The notes beneath the pieces were generated by a model. It was not told the DNA's origin, did not search any database, and saw nothing but the letters and a program-made list of their open reading frames with translations. The position numbers and the translations under genes were made by a program. From Marasmius tenuissimus (taxonomy: Eukaryota > Basidiomycota > Agaricomycetes > Agaricales > Marasmiaceae): 64,000 bases of DNA. The DNA is taken from NCBI GenBank assembly GCA_029532415.1, contig JAQOTA010000058.1, positions 1,054,001-1,118,000 of the forward strand, read 5' to 3'. Below, piece by piece: positions 23,401 to 36,800 of the stretch; the stretch's first letter is position 1; the number at the start of each line of letters is the position of its first letter.

Positions 23401-26400
23401 TTATTGGGATCTCGCTTCCAGTCCGCGTTTGATAGCTACAAGAACGCGCAGTCAGAAAACCGGGAAGAATGTGGGGCCACCGGCTGGGCAAGCAGAATCT
23501 CACCTTCACAGGAATCTTTGGCATCTCCGAAAAGCATCTTCGTTCCCGGCATGTAGAACATGGGGTTTGGAACATCAGCTACGAATGAATGTGAGCACGG
23601 GGCACTCATATAGTCGAAGAATGACGACAAAGGAATTCCTACCATATCCACTGGACATGCCTCGTTTCATTACGACGACTTGTTTGCTCTTCCATGCATG
23701 CAGAACAGGCATTCCCTAAAGAATATGACAGAACAGAAATGTCAGCCACTGGCATTTGATGGTGGAGGAGAACTGGAACGCACAGCTATAGGAGAGCCGG
23801 GTTCGAGAGCAATGGGGTTAACAGTGTCGTTTGCACCGATAACGAGTGTAACGTCGGTTTCCTTGAAATCGTCATTGATCTCATCCATCTCCAGAACAAC
23901 TGGCAGTCGTCATAGAATCAGTCGATGATACGGAGTGGCCATGAACTTGAGCTTACTGTCGTACGGCACAGATGCTTCAGCGAGAAGGACGTTACATTGC
24001 CCAGGCATACGTCCAGCAACAGGATGGATCGCAAACTGGTCAAACGATGTCAATGTCCGAACAGCGATGAAGGAAATAGAACTTACTCTGACGTTCACAC
24101 CCCTAGACCTGAGTGTCGAACAAATTTCGGAGATAGCGTATTGCGCTTTTGCGACGGCCATACCATACCCAACGACCTGCACTTCTCAGAAATCAAAAGC
24201 GAAGAAACCGGGGCATTTTCACATACCAATATCACATTGTCGGCGTTGGATAGGGCGTCCACAGTATCATCCACGGAGGTCTTGGTGATGACTCCCTCAA
24301 TCTTGTGTTCTGTCGTTGGCGCCGCCTCAATTCCTCCGAATAACACATTGGCAAGCGACCGATTCATGGCCACGCACTAATGATACTTTATAAGGTTTGA
24401 CATAAAATAGAAGGTCGTTCCTCACCATGATATACGAGAGAATTGAACCGCTGACTCCGATGAGTGATCCAACCGTAGTAAGTAGAGGGTTGTCCAACAT
24501 AAACCCTTTCAAACCCGGTGAGACATGAGAACGAACACGTAGCAGAAGAAGTTACCTTCGGCCACGAGCGCAAACCCTGAATAGGAATTCAGAACGCAGA
24601 TAACAACAGCTGAATACTTGGTGTCAATCGTCTGCAACAAGATGATCGCAAGAGAAGGATGAGCATACGCATGTCTGCGCCACCAATAGCGGAGGTTGTT
24701 GTGAAACCTTGGAGGAAACTGAGGACGGTGCTGACCCCGAGATAAGTCGCAGCAACCGCTGGTACCGCTGGGGCCATGGTGACAAAGCCGCCCTATTGAA
24801 GGCAGGTAAGGTAAATTTTCAGGGGAAGAGAAGACCTATATCGCACCATCGTGAGTGCATTAGCACCGAGAATGGCGCCGTTGGTGAAATGTTTTGCGGG
24901 TATAGGGAACGGTTTGGAAGCCATCCGACCAGCGAGCTTGAGGAACGCGACGATAGAGCCGGTGAACGTAACGCCACCTACAACCGAAAGGGTTAAACAG
25001 TAGATTGGGCGGTTCTGGAGGACGCGAACCTACCAATAACAACACCGAGATATGCTGTAACGAGATGTAGAGTAGTGACATGGTCGAGGTCCGCCATAAC
25101 ACTCGCAATTGAAGTCAATACGGCTGCAAGACCGACTACACTATGGAGCATGGCCACCTATAACCAGGGATTAAACATAAGGGCCAGACATGTGTTCGAG
25201 AACTCACCATCTGAGGCAACTCAGTGGCGGTAATTCTACGACCGATCACAGTGCCAATGAGACCCCCGATGCTAGCGACACCAGCAAACTGGGCGAGGAC
25301 TGCGGGGGGGAATCCGACAGCAGCTAAAGAGGCCAGGATACCGGAGCTGACACCGAGGATACCAAGCGCATTTCCTTGTCGAGCAGTAGCTTGCGAGCCG
25401 AGTCCTGTCAGGGAGCCTGTTGGACCAGGAGTTGAACGGTCAAATCCGCGAACAAAGGGTGGCCAGATGGTTCTTACTGATACAAAGAACACTACTCGTC
25501 AAATATCCTGCTTGAACGAGTCCAGCCATCCCGGTATTGGCAGCCAGAAGGAAACCTCCGGTGAATACAGCGGCCGGAATCGAATAAAGCCATGTGTATT
25601 CCGGAGGATCAGTTGGTCCTAGAGCGCGTGTGAGAACTAGAAATTAGGAAAGACAATGTCGGCCGTCCTTACGCTTGAACATATCTAACTGAGAGTGCAA
25701 GCGAATATAAGTAAACGGTAATTCAGACCCACAATACTCTCACCATTCGTTTCGTGATGATAAATCCTCCAGCCACGTTGACGCTTGCGAGCAAGACAGA
25801 CAACGCGCCCAATGTTTGCGGGATGGTTCCGGGGAAGTATCCACCGCCCATAACAAATAGCCCTCCGATCCCAACCATACCAGAAATTGCGTTTGTGACA
25901 GACATCAGCGGAGAATGGAGGGCAGGGGCGACATTCCAAACAACCCTGCACGGCAGCGTCTCTTTGTTAACCTACTATTCTTTCTGAAAGTCACGCGTAG
26001 ACGCACCTGTAGCCGACCAGCCCAGCAAGACCAAATGTGAAGAAATTGTCCATGAAAGCCGTGCCTGTTGTCTTGCCAAGTGCAACTATTCCACCCATTG
26101 CGGTCGTGATAGCGGCGACCTCTCGAGAAGTCTTCTGGAAGGGAGTGATTGCTTTCGTCGTTTCTTCCTTCACCTTTTCAGGTGATGGAGGAGTAGCGGG
26201 GGCAGGCGGCATTGCTCGAGGGACAGGAGGAAGAACTTTGCCTTGATGAGTAACCAACGAGCCTCTCACAACCTCATCCTCTAGATTGAGGAGGTACTTG
26301 CTGTCCTCTCCAAGAGACAGCAAAAACTTTGTGACGTTGTTTGAGTATAATGTGCTGCTCTGTGTCGGCAAACGCGAGGGCAAGTCGGTATAACCTAAAT

Positions 26401-27876
26401 AAATCAGTTAGAAGACCTTACGTGTGCACCGACGCGCGATAGTACGCACCAATAACGCTGACACCGTTTTTAACGACAAGCTGACCGGGAACCGTTGCTT
26501 CGCAGTTTCCGCCTGCTTCAGAAGCCAGATCGACGATAACGGAGCCCTGTTTCATTGCTGCTACCATAGCACTTGTTATCAATTTCGGGGCCGGTTTACC
26601 AGGAATCAGAGCCTGTGGTAGATGTTCAGCGACGGCGTTCAACTAGCATTCTGATCTAGACTGACCGTTGTGATCACGATGTCTACTTCTTTGCATTGCT
26701 CCATGAACAAAGCCATCTCTGCTTCAATGAACTCTTTAGACTTCAGGAGAGGTCAGTGAACTGTCAACATCATAGTCTAGATGAAGCACGACTTGCCATG
26801 ACTTTTGCGTAACCTCCTCCTCCGCTACCATCCTCTTGCACAGATACTTCGAGGAACTGTGCGCCGAGGGATTGAACCTGTTCTCTAGCGGCTGCGCGAG
26901 TATCGAATCCTCTAACTTCTGCACCCAGCCGACGGGCCTAGAGCGGTAATTCAGGTTTAGATGACAGCGACAGCGACCTTGCAACCTACCGTAGCTATGG
27001 CGCTTAATCCAGCAACGCCAGCTCCGATGACCAAAACCTTTCCAGGGGGAATCTGAGCGTAGCTTTCAATTAGGCCGTATGAGCACGTCGATTACTTGGA
27101 CCACATACTTTACTGTCAAGATTTCAGTTACCCAGGTACTTTGGACCATCGGTAAATCACTCACCCAGCTGCCGTTACCTGACCAGTCAAGAAACGACCG
27201 AAGTGGTTCGAGGCTTCCAAAACTGCTTTATACCCGGCGATATTCGCCATTGAACTAAAATAATAACAGATCTCGGCGTCTGTGTCCCAAGGCGGAGATA
27301 AGTCTTACCTGAGAGCGTCAAAAACCTGAGCTCGAGATATTCTAGGAATCATGTCCATCTACAGAAGTCGATTCAGCTCGGTGAACGCGTTGGATCTGTC
27401 AGTGGGGACGTGACACGTACTGCCAAGGCGTCGACGTTACGTGCTGCAAGTCGTTCGACTAATTCCTTGTTTTGCGCAGGATACAGGAATGAGATCAGAC
27501 TGCTTCCCTCCTTGAGGGCATCAACCTCCTGCGGAAGTGAAGGGGGTCGGACTTTGAGGACTATGTCGGAAGCCTTATACAGATCCCCTTTGGACACCAT
27601 GGTTGCACCCGCAGAAGCATACTGTTCATCAAGAAACTTGGCTTCTGCCCCTGCATTCTCCTCGACCAGGACCTTTCCGTATCCCTTTTTCAATAGTAAG
27701 GCAGTGTTCTGAGGTGTGAGGGATACGCGACGTTCGTCGGGGTACGTTTCGCGTGGTACGCCGACTGTCAGTGACGAATATGGCTTCCCCTTGGAGTCAA
27801 TTTCACGAAGTCTTGCAGACGAGTGAAATCCTGTCGATCGCTGATTCAGAATGCTGCGCATAGTGGACAGGCTCAT
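23401..27876 (-). CDS. NNT: NAD(P) transhydrogenase, mitochondrial, proton-translocating
   Basis: Full-length fused enzyme that reduces NADP+ with NADH using the proton gradient. The start is at 27876 ([14 protein letters not shown]), with a mitochondrial-type presequence. Domain I (NAD-binding, 27770 to about 26400): [37 protein letters not shown] and [16 protein letters not shown]. Domain II spans many membrane helices ([55 protein letters not shown]). Domain III (NADP-binding) closes: [53 protein letters not shown] and KRGMSSGYG, then [18 protein letters not shown], ending at 23401. The alpha-then-beta order matches animal NNT. Well over ten introns are present. All key nucleotide-binding motifs look intact. 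Confidence 0.93.
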
Positions 27877-28140
27877 GACTAGTCATGACTCGCCCAAGGT
27901 GAAATTCGGAAGAACTGACCTCTTGTTGCTCTTCCAGTTATACTGCAGCACAAACGAAGGCGAGGTAGGTTCGACCCCAATGCCAGGGAGGAGGGGGAAA
28001 AGTAGGGCATCCTGTGATGCCTGGGTGGTGAGTGGAAGAGAACAAGCTGCAACGAGTGCAACGTCGATAAACAGCGAAGCCTTGCTTAGCCGACGACCTC
28101 ATGGAATCCCATCAGAACTTGCCGGCCCGGAGATTCTCCG

Positions 28141-28925
28141 GCCATGATTTGCAATTACCCCGCATTCTCGATCATCCAGATCGCTTCAACTGCAAAAGCT
28201 GGTTGCTGAAGTATCGAAAACTCTCAAAGGTCGAGTAGGTCGCAAAATCCTGCCTCATACTCAGCATCAAGAACCTTGGAACGACTGGTTGTGTTGATAA
28301 TCACAGAGATGGAACATTGAATGTGGGGAATGAATGCGTGTATCTTGAGCAACGTCAGCGGACCCTCCAATTCAGATGGCGGTCGACGTGTTCAAGCAAG
28401 CCGTAAGTTAACAATAGGGGGCCTTGTGTACAGGCCCAGAACCATGTGAAAGGTGTGGATTCCATACTTGCAGACTACGTGAAAGCAGAGGCTCGAACTT
28501 TCCATCTGGCTCCCACTCATCGTGCCTATCTCATCGAGCGTGCGGCCATGATCCCGAAACGTTACATTTATACCTCGCGATCCAGAGCATAGGCAGATCA
28601 ACACTGACGTTTGGAGAGCCCGTCAGTCAGCACACTCCCGCGGAGAGGTCGGGCTGGCAGAGACGAAGAATTGTTATGCTAGCGCAGATGCCCCATGCGT
28701 GCGACGTTCCCCAGGAAAGTGCACCAGGACATGGGGGCAAAAGATATTCGTTCTCCCGATAACCTCTGGTGTTCGGATATCGAATGGTGGACTGATCGCG
28801 CCCAGAAGTTGGTCTTCGCAGCGTACCAACATGCTGAACGTCGAGGGATGGCTTCGCCAGGATCAATTGCAAACACAGGCGAGGCTGCGAGCTTCTCGGA
28901 GGAGGCAAAAGTCAGTGATCTATAG
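28141..28925 (+). other. Unresolved coding-like interval, possible small gene or pseudogene
   Basis: Several short frames read like coding sequence but do not join by normal introns. They include LQLQKLVAEVSKTLKGRVG (from about 28180), MAVDVFKQA (28376) followed by VDSILADYVKAEARTFHLAP, then LIERAAMIPKRYIYTSRS, and near the end LWCSDIEWWTDRAQKLVFAA to VSDL (TAG at about 28924). Joining them in phase would need introns of only about 20-40 bases. A competing reading uses a 71-base intron from the GTAAGT at 28403 into a 112-residue frame ending at 28762, but that frame is low-complexity and Ser-rich. I do not recognise any family. It lies between NNT and PUS4. Confidence 0.3.
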
Positions 28926-28936
28926 GAGATAGCAGA

Positions 28937-30185
28937 TCATTTGTCTTCGATTATCTCTATGTGCTGGAGAACCTCCCTCTCCCATTCGCACCATCCATCG
29001 TCGTCTACTTCTGTCGATGTTCCAGATACTGCTTTCTCAAAAACTCCCCACGGGATACATGTCCGGTCATCCGAGTTGGGCTCGCCCTCCCCAAGAACGA
29101 ATCGACCTTGCCGCGAACGCGTAAGAGTGACAACATGACCAGCGGACCCCAAAGCGTGAGCGAGATCGTGAACGACAGAACGAACGTAGGTTCCCCCAGA
29201 TACTTTCATGGACAACACAAACGCTGACGGGGTTTCACCGCCCTCGCTCGAGGGACTACTTTCTTCGAGTTGGTCTTCGATAGTCGCGTTTTCGTCGACC
29301 CCTTGGATGGCCTTTTCCATAGCTTTCTTTTCGTCCTCGGACAAGGATTTTTCTGGCCACTTGTATTTGTGGGAGCTCCCTAGCCACTCCACCATCTTTA
29401 AGCTATGGACTGTAACTGGTCGGGCTTCGATGGGTCTTGGAAGTGGTATACCCTTGCGTGCGTATTCGTAGAGAGGTTTCCCGTCCATCTTGAGGGCGGA
29501 AAATCTGAAGAATAGGAAAATTTTAGTGTCAGACGGTAGGCGAAAAACAAGAAAATTCGAACATAGGTGGGGTTTGCTTGATCTCTCCCGTGAACTTTGC
29601 AAGTGCCTCTTCTACAGCTTCTTTGGTAACATGTTTCCAAGGAGCGGTACGAACGATGGCCCCCTCGCTATCGTAGGAATCCGTTTCGCAGCCAAGTAGG
29701 CAGGTAGTTTGGTATTCCTGCAATATGCGTCAGCGACACGCCCTATATCCCGTAAGAGATATAACAACTTTTGTGCAGTCCAGAACTGCGTGAGCTTCTT
29801 CGTTCCCTTTCCAACGCCCAAAACTTTCAGGTTGGAGTTTTAGTAGACATGATTTGAGCTGTTGAGATTCATGTAACGCGTACCAAGTACTCCATCTGCT
29901 AAAGGATCCAACGTTCCTCCCTGCCCCAACTTCACGTCCCCTCCTCGTTTCATCCGTCTTCTTTTTGCCTTGTTTCCTGCATCGTCGGGCTTATTCTGTG
30001 GTGCGAACAATTTTGATCCGGAGAAGAGAGGCTGGAGATTGTTGACTGAAAGAATGAGAAAAACAAGACGTTGGAGGAGATCGTACGGAGTTAGACTCAC
30101 GCAACGACATAGAGGTGGGCCCACTTGGTTTTATGATCCCAAAGAGGCCAGATATAGGCAAAGACGAAACCGTAGCTTTTGGCAT
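28937..30185 (-). CDS. PUS4: tRNA pseudouridine-55 synthase (TruB/Pus4 family)
   Basis: This makes pseudouridine 55 in the T-loop of tRNAs. The start is at 30185 (MPKATVSSLPISGLFGIIKP), with the first TruB block GIIKPSGPTSMS. After an intron, the catalytic motif appears as GQGGTLDPLADGVL near 29885-29920; its Asp is the nucleophile. Then follow KKLTQF, EYQTTCLLGCETDSYDSEG, GEIKQTPPMFSALKMDGKPL and YEYARKG. The C-terminal block VSGGTYVRSVVHDLAHALGS is standard. An acidic insert between 29200 and 29380 (ENATIEDQLEESSPSSEGGE) is lineage-specific. Three or four introns are present. Mitochondrial and cytosolic forms often come from one gene; an in-frame upstream ATG at 30323 could supply a longer N-terminus. 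Confidence 0.92.
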
Positions 30186-30438
30186 TGCTTCGAACGGTCT
30201 GAGACGAGAGTAGGCACGAACCAAAGACGGGACTCTTGCAGGAGTTGCGAACAAGAGGTCGGTGATAGGTGGTTTGGCTCGAGTTTGGGTAAGAAAAATC
30301 GCGGCCGGAAGTTGGTCGCTCACACGAAGTTCCCACGACAGCTTCGTAACTCCGGAGTCTATTCAAGCACAAGACCAAATTATATCTTATTCTAGTTTCC
30401 TCCCACATACGTACATCCTAACGCGACTGTCAGCAATA

Positions 30439-33400
30439 TCAAGATCGAGTAGCTGAATTTCGAGACCAGAATCCGCCACATATACATCTCTTGACCCAGT
30501 ATCTCTCTATGAACTGAATAATTTTTGATGAGGATGGTGTCGCTTTGTCCGAGCTCAGCCCGCTACAACGAAGACATCGGAAAGTGGAAGAGCGCATCAG
30601 CAGGGTCTTTGTTACCACATCCCTGTCGCGATGCTTCTGTGGCTCGATGGTCATGCGCGACATGCCATCCACAAAGTCGTACGCCTTGATGAAAAGTCGA
30701 GACTTGTCCACGACTTTGGGGTTCAGGATTTTGAGCAGGAGGGTATGTGCTCGCTTTTGCATGTCTTCTGTTGGCCGGCAGAACGCTATACTCCTGAGTA
30801 ATTCCTCCTCTGAACAATATTTGTATCAGTGAATTTGAGGAGGAACTGAAATCAACCCACCGCTGGTCGTCTTCACAGCCTCGGATAATTCACCCAGAAT
30901 GGGCAGCAGTTCTGACAGAGTAATCCCAGAGCAATCAACCTGATCAATCAACACGGCTCTGGCAATCTGTGAGTTTTCTTGTTTCGCGGTCAGAGACCCG
31001 AGGAACTCTCGAATTCGCTTGACGTTCGTTGCTGCCTCGATCAGATTCTGCAGCGCTTGTGGAATCAACAGATGTAGTAGAGATGGCCGGTTGACTGCCA
31101 TAAACCATCAACACTGCGTCAACAAGGCACAGGACAAAGAGACGCACCTGAGCCGCTCAATTTCCCTGACGAGGCAAGTTCAAGAGCCAAGACACACTCC
31201 TTCATTATCCTCTCGATACAACCCACAATCCAAGTGCAGAGGCCAACCAACTCCCAGACAACCTCTGATATGAGGTTAGCCCGTTTCGGTATTGACATCA
31301 ACTGAACGTGCTCACCTAGATTGTAGTCGTCGCCATCTTTGCACTCCTTGAAGATGGTATTACAGGAAACCAAAGAACAAATGTCATGGGCGACTTCCCA
31401 TCTGATTGTAGCTTCTTCCCTCTCTTGTTCGTCGTGAGTCTTGGAGGCCCTCATCCTGATGGTGATTAAAAGCAAATTAGGGAACAAGAAGGTATTCCAC
31501 ATACTTGTAGGCTTCGAGGGACGTGCCCATGTGTTTCAGCCATGACCTTACAGATTTCGGTTCATTTTTGCCCAATATCGCAAACGTGCGATACAAGGTG
31601 TTTCCTATAAGGTTCGACAAAATAGAGTGATGTGACAGCTGGTGGATGACATCCGTCGGGGTGTGTTCAGAAAGGATAGCAAGGGCGAGACGGATCGACA
31701 ACGGAGGGGTCTGGCTTTTAGGCTGAGGCATACTTTGGAGGGACGTCTGGGTCGACCAAACCGAAGCCGACATTGTGCATAGAAGGGAGTGATTGGGAGA
31801 CGACACCGCACCAATAGGTACTAAGAGGACATGTGTTACACGAGAGGGAGGGAAATCACGGGCACTTACTGTCTTGTCCCACTTTGTCCCGAGACTTGAG
31901 GATTTCCCGCTCTTCCCAGTCTGGGTCATCCACCAATTCTGGCCTGAAAACGGTTATCAAATATGTCGAGCAATTGCGGCAAACCAGACTTACACTTTCA
32001 ATACACGCAAGGAACCAATAATATCCTTCACTCTTTCTCTTGCGCTAAATGGCTGAGACTGAGCGCTAGACTTTAGATACAAGCCAGCAGCAATCCCACG
32101 AGAGCCAGAAAAATGTCTACACGGAACCAAGCTTGCTAGCTGGTGGTTCTCAAAAGAGCGACTGGATTCTTGCTTACACGTCTAATAGAAAGTGCTTTCA
32201 GTGTGATCCACCACCTACGAAATTGCAAAGTAACTCACCCACGGAATGGCGTCGTTCTGTGCTTGCCGTGTAAGGGAGTAGCAGACGATCTCCGAGGCCG
32301 GTAGGGCCATATCTAGCAACAGAACAGATCAATGGATATTCAGGCAGTCGATTGGGTGTATTACAGTCTTGAAAATCGAAAAAGCTTGCGACGAGATACA
32401 CAGGAAGCGAGAGACCCGACCGGTCTTTTGGAGGCTGAGGGACAAAGTGAAGGTCCTTCAATTTCTGTTCAGCGGTCGATATCGCTTGCAAAGGGCATGT
32501 AGAGAGACCTGACGGAAACTTCAATCTGCATGAATTTAGGTCAGAAAGCTATAACGCACTCATGTTCACGCCATCGAAGCGAAGCTGAACTTCGCACAAC
32601 TCTATCGTCGGCCTCTCTCCGTAGTCTTCCCAAACTGCATCCAATGCTTCCGCACCAGTCTCATCAGCTTCCAGCGGTATTCCGAGGTCCATGGGATTCG
32701 GTTGTGTGTTTGGTACAGGCAATGGATAATTCTGAGAGCGCATCGCCACGAGGATGGAAGAATCTGCAGAAAAGTCGACTTAGACGGGAAGAGCAAGTAG
32801 CACACAATAGCAGACTTGCCCGAGTAGTTCAAACACAACGAAGCGGCGACGCATGTGTGAATGGAGTTTATGTCGTGAGTTGGTTCGTGATCGGGTTGGA
32901 TTGCAGACTCCGTCGAAGTCGAGCGCTTCAAGAGGGAGCAACCGAACATTTTGATGGTTGAACCGTAATGTCGAAGAAAGCATATGATGACTTGGTGATT
33001 CTCAGTTACGAATAGTAACGTAGGGTTGGAAACTGGTGCTCGAGGTCCCCGAGAGGGGAGGCGACGAGGTGATTCAGATGTGGGATCGTAAGCCCACTAA
33101 CACAGCACGAATGAGAATTGTCGTACACAAGGACTGTTGCAGAGTCTCACCTCTCGAGGCGCACCAATCCAATCCGCGACAACGACGCCAGCTCCAGAAG
33201 GATATGTCCACCAGTCCTTGACCCTCCAATTATCCAACTCCGGACCACGACTCCACAGACAGCACACTCCTGCGTTACTCTGTCCAGGGAAGTACGCAAA
33301 AAGCCAGGTGTCATCTGGCGATACCGAAATGACGCTCGCAGGGCCATAGTTTTCAGGTTCGGAGACGAGAGGGGGTGGAGAAGGCATCATGAACTGCTTG

Positions 33401-33634
33401 GAAGAGGAGAAATGCCGTGCCAGAATGACAGGTTGCGTCCCATATCCAGTGAATATTATTGACGAGTTGGACCATTCTACAGGTCTGGTTTGACCGTTCT
33501 CAGTGAGATTACAGGAGCGATGATAGACGCGTCTCGTACCGTCGAGGATGGTCCAGAGCTGGATAAACATCATACCACCCAGTCTGCCAGCTAGCTTCCT
33601 CCTTCAATTTCCCTTTCGCTGGTGATCCCTTCAT
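30439..33634 (-). CDS. MED16: Mediator complex subunit 16 (Med16/Sin4)
   Basis: Mediator tail-module subunit linking activators to RNA polymerase II. The start is at 33634 (MKGSPAKGKLKEEASWQTGW). The N-terminal region is a beta-propeller: PVEWSNSSIIFTGYGTQPV, FSSSKQFMMPSPPPL, SVISVSPDDTWLFAYFPGQ and CLWSRGPELDNWRVKDWW. A long helical region follows (VWELVGLCTWIVGCIERI; SIRLALAILSEHTPTDVI). It ends in a Cys-rich hairpin (FRCLRCSGLSS and VKRCICGGFW), the zinc-like patch typical of Med16 C-termini, with a TGA at 30439. More than ten introns are present. It diverges from the START gene with 204 bases between starts. The call rests on the propeller, helix and CxxC...CxC order plus recognisable N-terminal blocks. 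Confidence 0.75.
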
Positions 33635-33838
33635 AGTCACTGAAAAAGATGGTGTTGGATGGTGTTGATGTTGAAGGCGCGTCAATGAGCTCTGCAGTTT
33701 TGACGCTGAAAGGCAGATGTGTACGTGGGAACCACTGAGGAGGGATTGACATGCCGTCATCATGACAATTACCTCAACGAGTTCACGGACCACGCTTTCC
33801 TTCACCCGTCTCAGTGGTCTCTGCTCTAACGAGGAGGA

Positions 33839-36800
33839 ATGGATGGGTCACGGTACGCTCTCTCTCTTTCTCTTTTCGAAGCTTCAAATTACTGAGTGAT
33901 TTACAGACTGCGCCAGTCATGGGACAATGCATTGAACGATGCTGAAACTCGATTCCGTCAACTGCTCACTTCACCTTCAAACGAATGGAAACGTGTATCC
34001 AACTCTTCATCCAACACCTCTTCGTCAATCAAGGGGAAAGGGAAAGCCAGAGCCATTTCTAACCTTCCGGAAGCCACAGATGTAACAGTTCACCGAAACA
34101 CAAGCCAATCCAAGGAGGACATTTACCGGCTTGTTCTTGAAGTGCCCGCTGGTGATGAATTGGTCTCGCTAGAGCCTTGGAGGGCAGTACTTTCCACGCC
34201 GGAGCTTAGGTCGGAATGGGATCCCGCAGTTGTTGATGCCCATCTAATGGAGACGTTTGACTATGACACTCGAATTATTAAGACCAACTTCACGTTGGGG
34301 TGGCCCGCGAAGTACGTCCGAGCAACTTGCGTTCAGAATGATTTGTTGAGCTTTCTTCTAGTCCGAGGGACACAGTCACGATTGCACGAACAATACACGA
34401 CGATACGACAGTCATAGACATTGCGACTTCCCTCCCAAGGTCGCCCGACGAACCCGTATATCTTCGACCGTCACCTCCATACGTGAGGTCCCACGTTTCA
34501 CGCATGTACTTTTCATCTTTGCCCGCTTATATCTCTCTGACGTAGTGTCTGTAGTATTCGCATGGTGTATCCAGCATATCAAACTCCCACAGCCGACCAC
34601 CAGTGCAAGCGTTGACCCACAGCAACCCAAGCGCCGTTCATCGACGGGTGGGCGACTCAAGATATCGTGTTATTGGCAGCACGACCTTAGGGCCATCTGG
34701 AATATCGGATCACCTGGGACCATGGCTCAGCAATTATCCACCATGGTCATCGGCCTCGTGAAGACTACACTGAAGCGGGCGACTAGAATTCCGAAACTAT
34801 TGGGTTATGGCTTCGGGGTGAACATTGAGAGGATACGTTTCCAGAATGATCGTGAGGCTCTGACACTCGACTACGCTATCATACCATTGGATGACGAGGA
34901 GCGCTTGGGAAATCAAAAGGCGCAAAGCCTTGAGGACCTCCATCTCATGCGCGAACGTCGACGATTGACTCGTGCCATAGAATGTATTCTTCCAGCTTCA
35001 GAGGGCTGGGATGTGCAAGTCTCTACGAAGGCATCCTCTGAGGAAGTCGAGAAACTGCCTTGGACTGCGCTTGCTGTTCGAAGTAGCTCTTTACTTTCCT
35101 CATCAACCGCTGCCCAAATACCGCTCGATCAGATTTTGCTGCGTTTGACTCACGCACCGCTCATTGATGACCATTCGGTTCTCAAAGTCACTGTCGTCAT
35201 CGAGTTATCGGGGCCCTCCAGCAGTTTACGGTTGAACGGTGTCCCACAAACGATTAAGGATCTTGAGCACAACCGTTTCTCAACGAGCGGCGCCGGCCCT
35301 CAACAAATTTTCCAAGACCTAGCTAGTGCGATGGGTGTCAGCCTAACTAGCTCCTCCTCTGTCGGAAGCGCCAGTGGTATAAGCTCGGTAGCTTCTTCGA
35401 GCGGATCTGTCACCCCTATCTCAAAGGAAAGGAACCCTGCCGCCGAGAAGAACATTCTCGCCAGGGTCAAGAGGAACTATATCTACTTTTCGTCTTTACT
35501 GCAAGAACCAGAAGCCAAATGGAAGAGAAGTATGACCAGTCATTTCGTCTGCCATTCGCGTTCTGACCAGCTATGAACAGCAACCGAGTCTCGAGGTGTC
35601 ACCGTTACACAATTGGACTCGATTGATCCCACATTGGTCGTGTACAGCGCTGAGGCGACCTTTGTCGGCGTGAATATTTGGGACCTTTACGCTGCGGTTG
35701 TCTCTCACGGGGCCAAGGAGTACTGGGATAAACAGCACGAAGACGCCATTCTTCTTGACGATGTCAACGAGCTCACAGAGCTGTGGCATCTAAAGACCAA
35801 GGCAGCCTGGCCGGTAAAGTGAGCAACATTCCAAGTCACTCTTTCCGCCTCTTTGTTCATTTTTCGTTCGTAGTGGAAGGGACTCCGTAGTACTGAAAAC
35901 CGTCTACAAGTCACCAACTACAATCCACGTCTTCTCATTTTCTGCCGATGATCTGGCTCACCTCTTCCCTCCGGGCCTCATCCCTCCTCCCGCTTCTGCG
36001 ACCACTTCAAACAATACCTCAGACAATCCATCCTCCAACACCGCCAACATTATACGTACTCAGATCGATCTTCAAGGATGGGCAATAGAGGCACTCTCCC
36101 CTACAACCACTCGCCTCACTCTACTTGAACAGTCCGACCCCAAGGGCTGGACCAACAAGAGCTCGATACCTGCCCAAATGATCAACTCCCTGGCTGGTAT
36201 TGGTGACTTTGCCATCAAGTGGGGTGGTGTGCCGATCGTGACGAGGCTGTCTGGAGCGAAGAAGACTTCCGTCAAATACGACCATGAGCGGAGGAGCTGG
36301 AGACTCGAATACGAGCCTGCGGTCCGGCCCGTCGACAAGGACGGTGACGTTCCGCCGACAAGTCCTGTCATAGAGTGTGAGATACGATGCGACATGGATA
36401 CATGGTCGCCTACGTCGCTCGATATCGTCGTGGATCCGCCACCGCAGGCCATATCGTGCTTGAGACGGCATAGGCTGTCGCCAGAAGGGGGCGGCGTATG
36501 GTTGACGATCACCCATCAGGATGCAGTCTGTATAGAAGATGAAAGACTGATGGTCATAGTTCGTCGTGGTCCTGCTATAGGAGGAGGTGGAAACAGCTCA
36601 GGAAGCTCTGTGATGGTCAATGGGGAACGTATAGAGGTGGACTACGAGGAGATGGATAACGAGGAGATCCGGAATGCGAAGACGCAGAAACGGATCAAAC
36701 CCACCAGGATACCCCTGGATCAGCCTCCCGTGGCCGGGGTGATACGAAAGCGGAGAGAGGGTGTGGAGAGCGACGGTAGCAGGGCTTCGCCTCCGATTTC

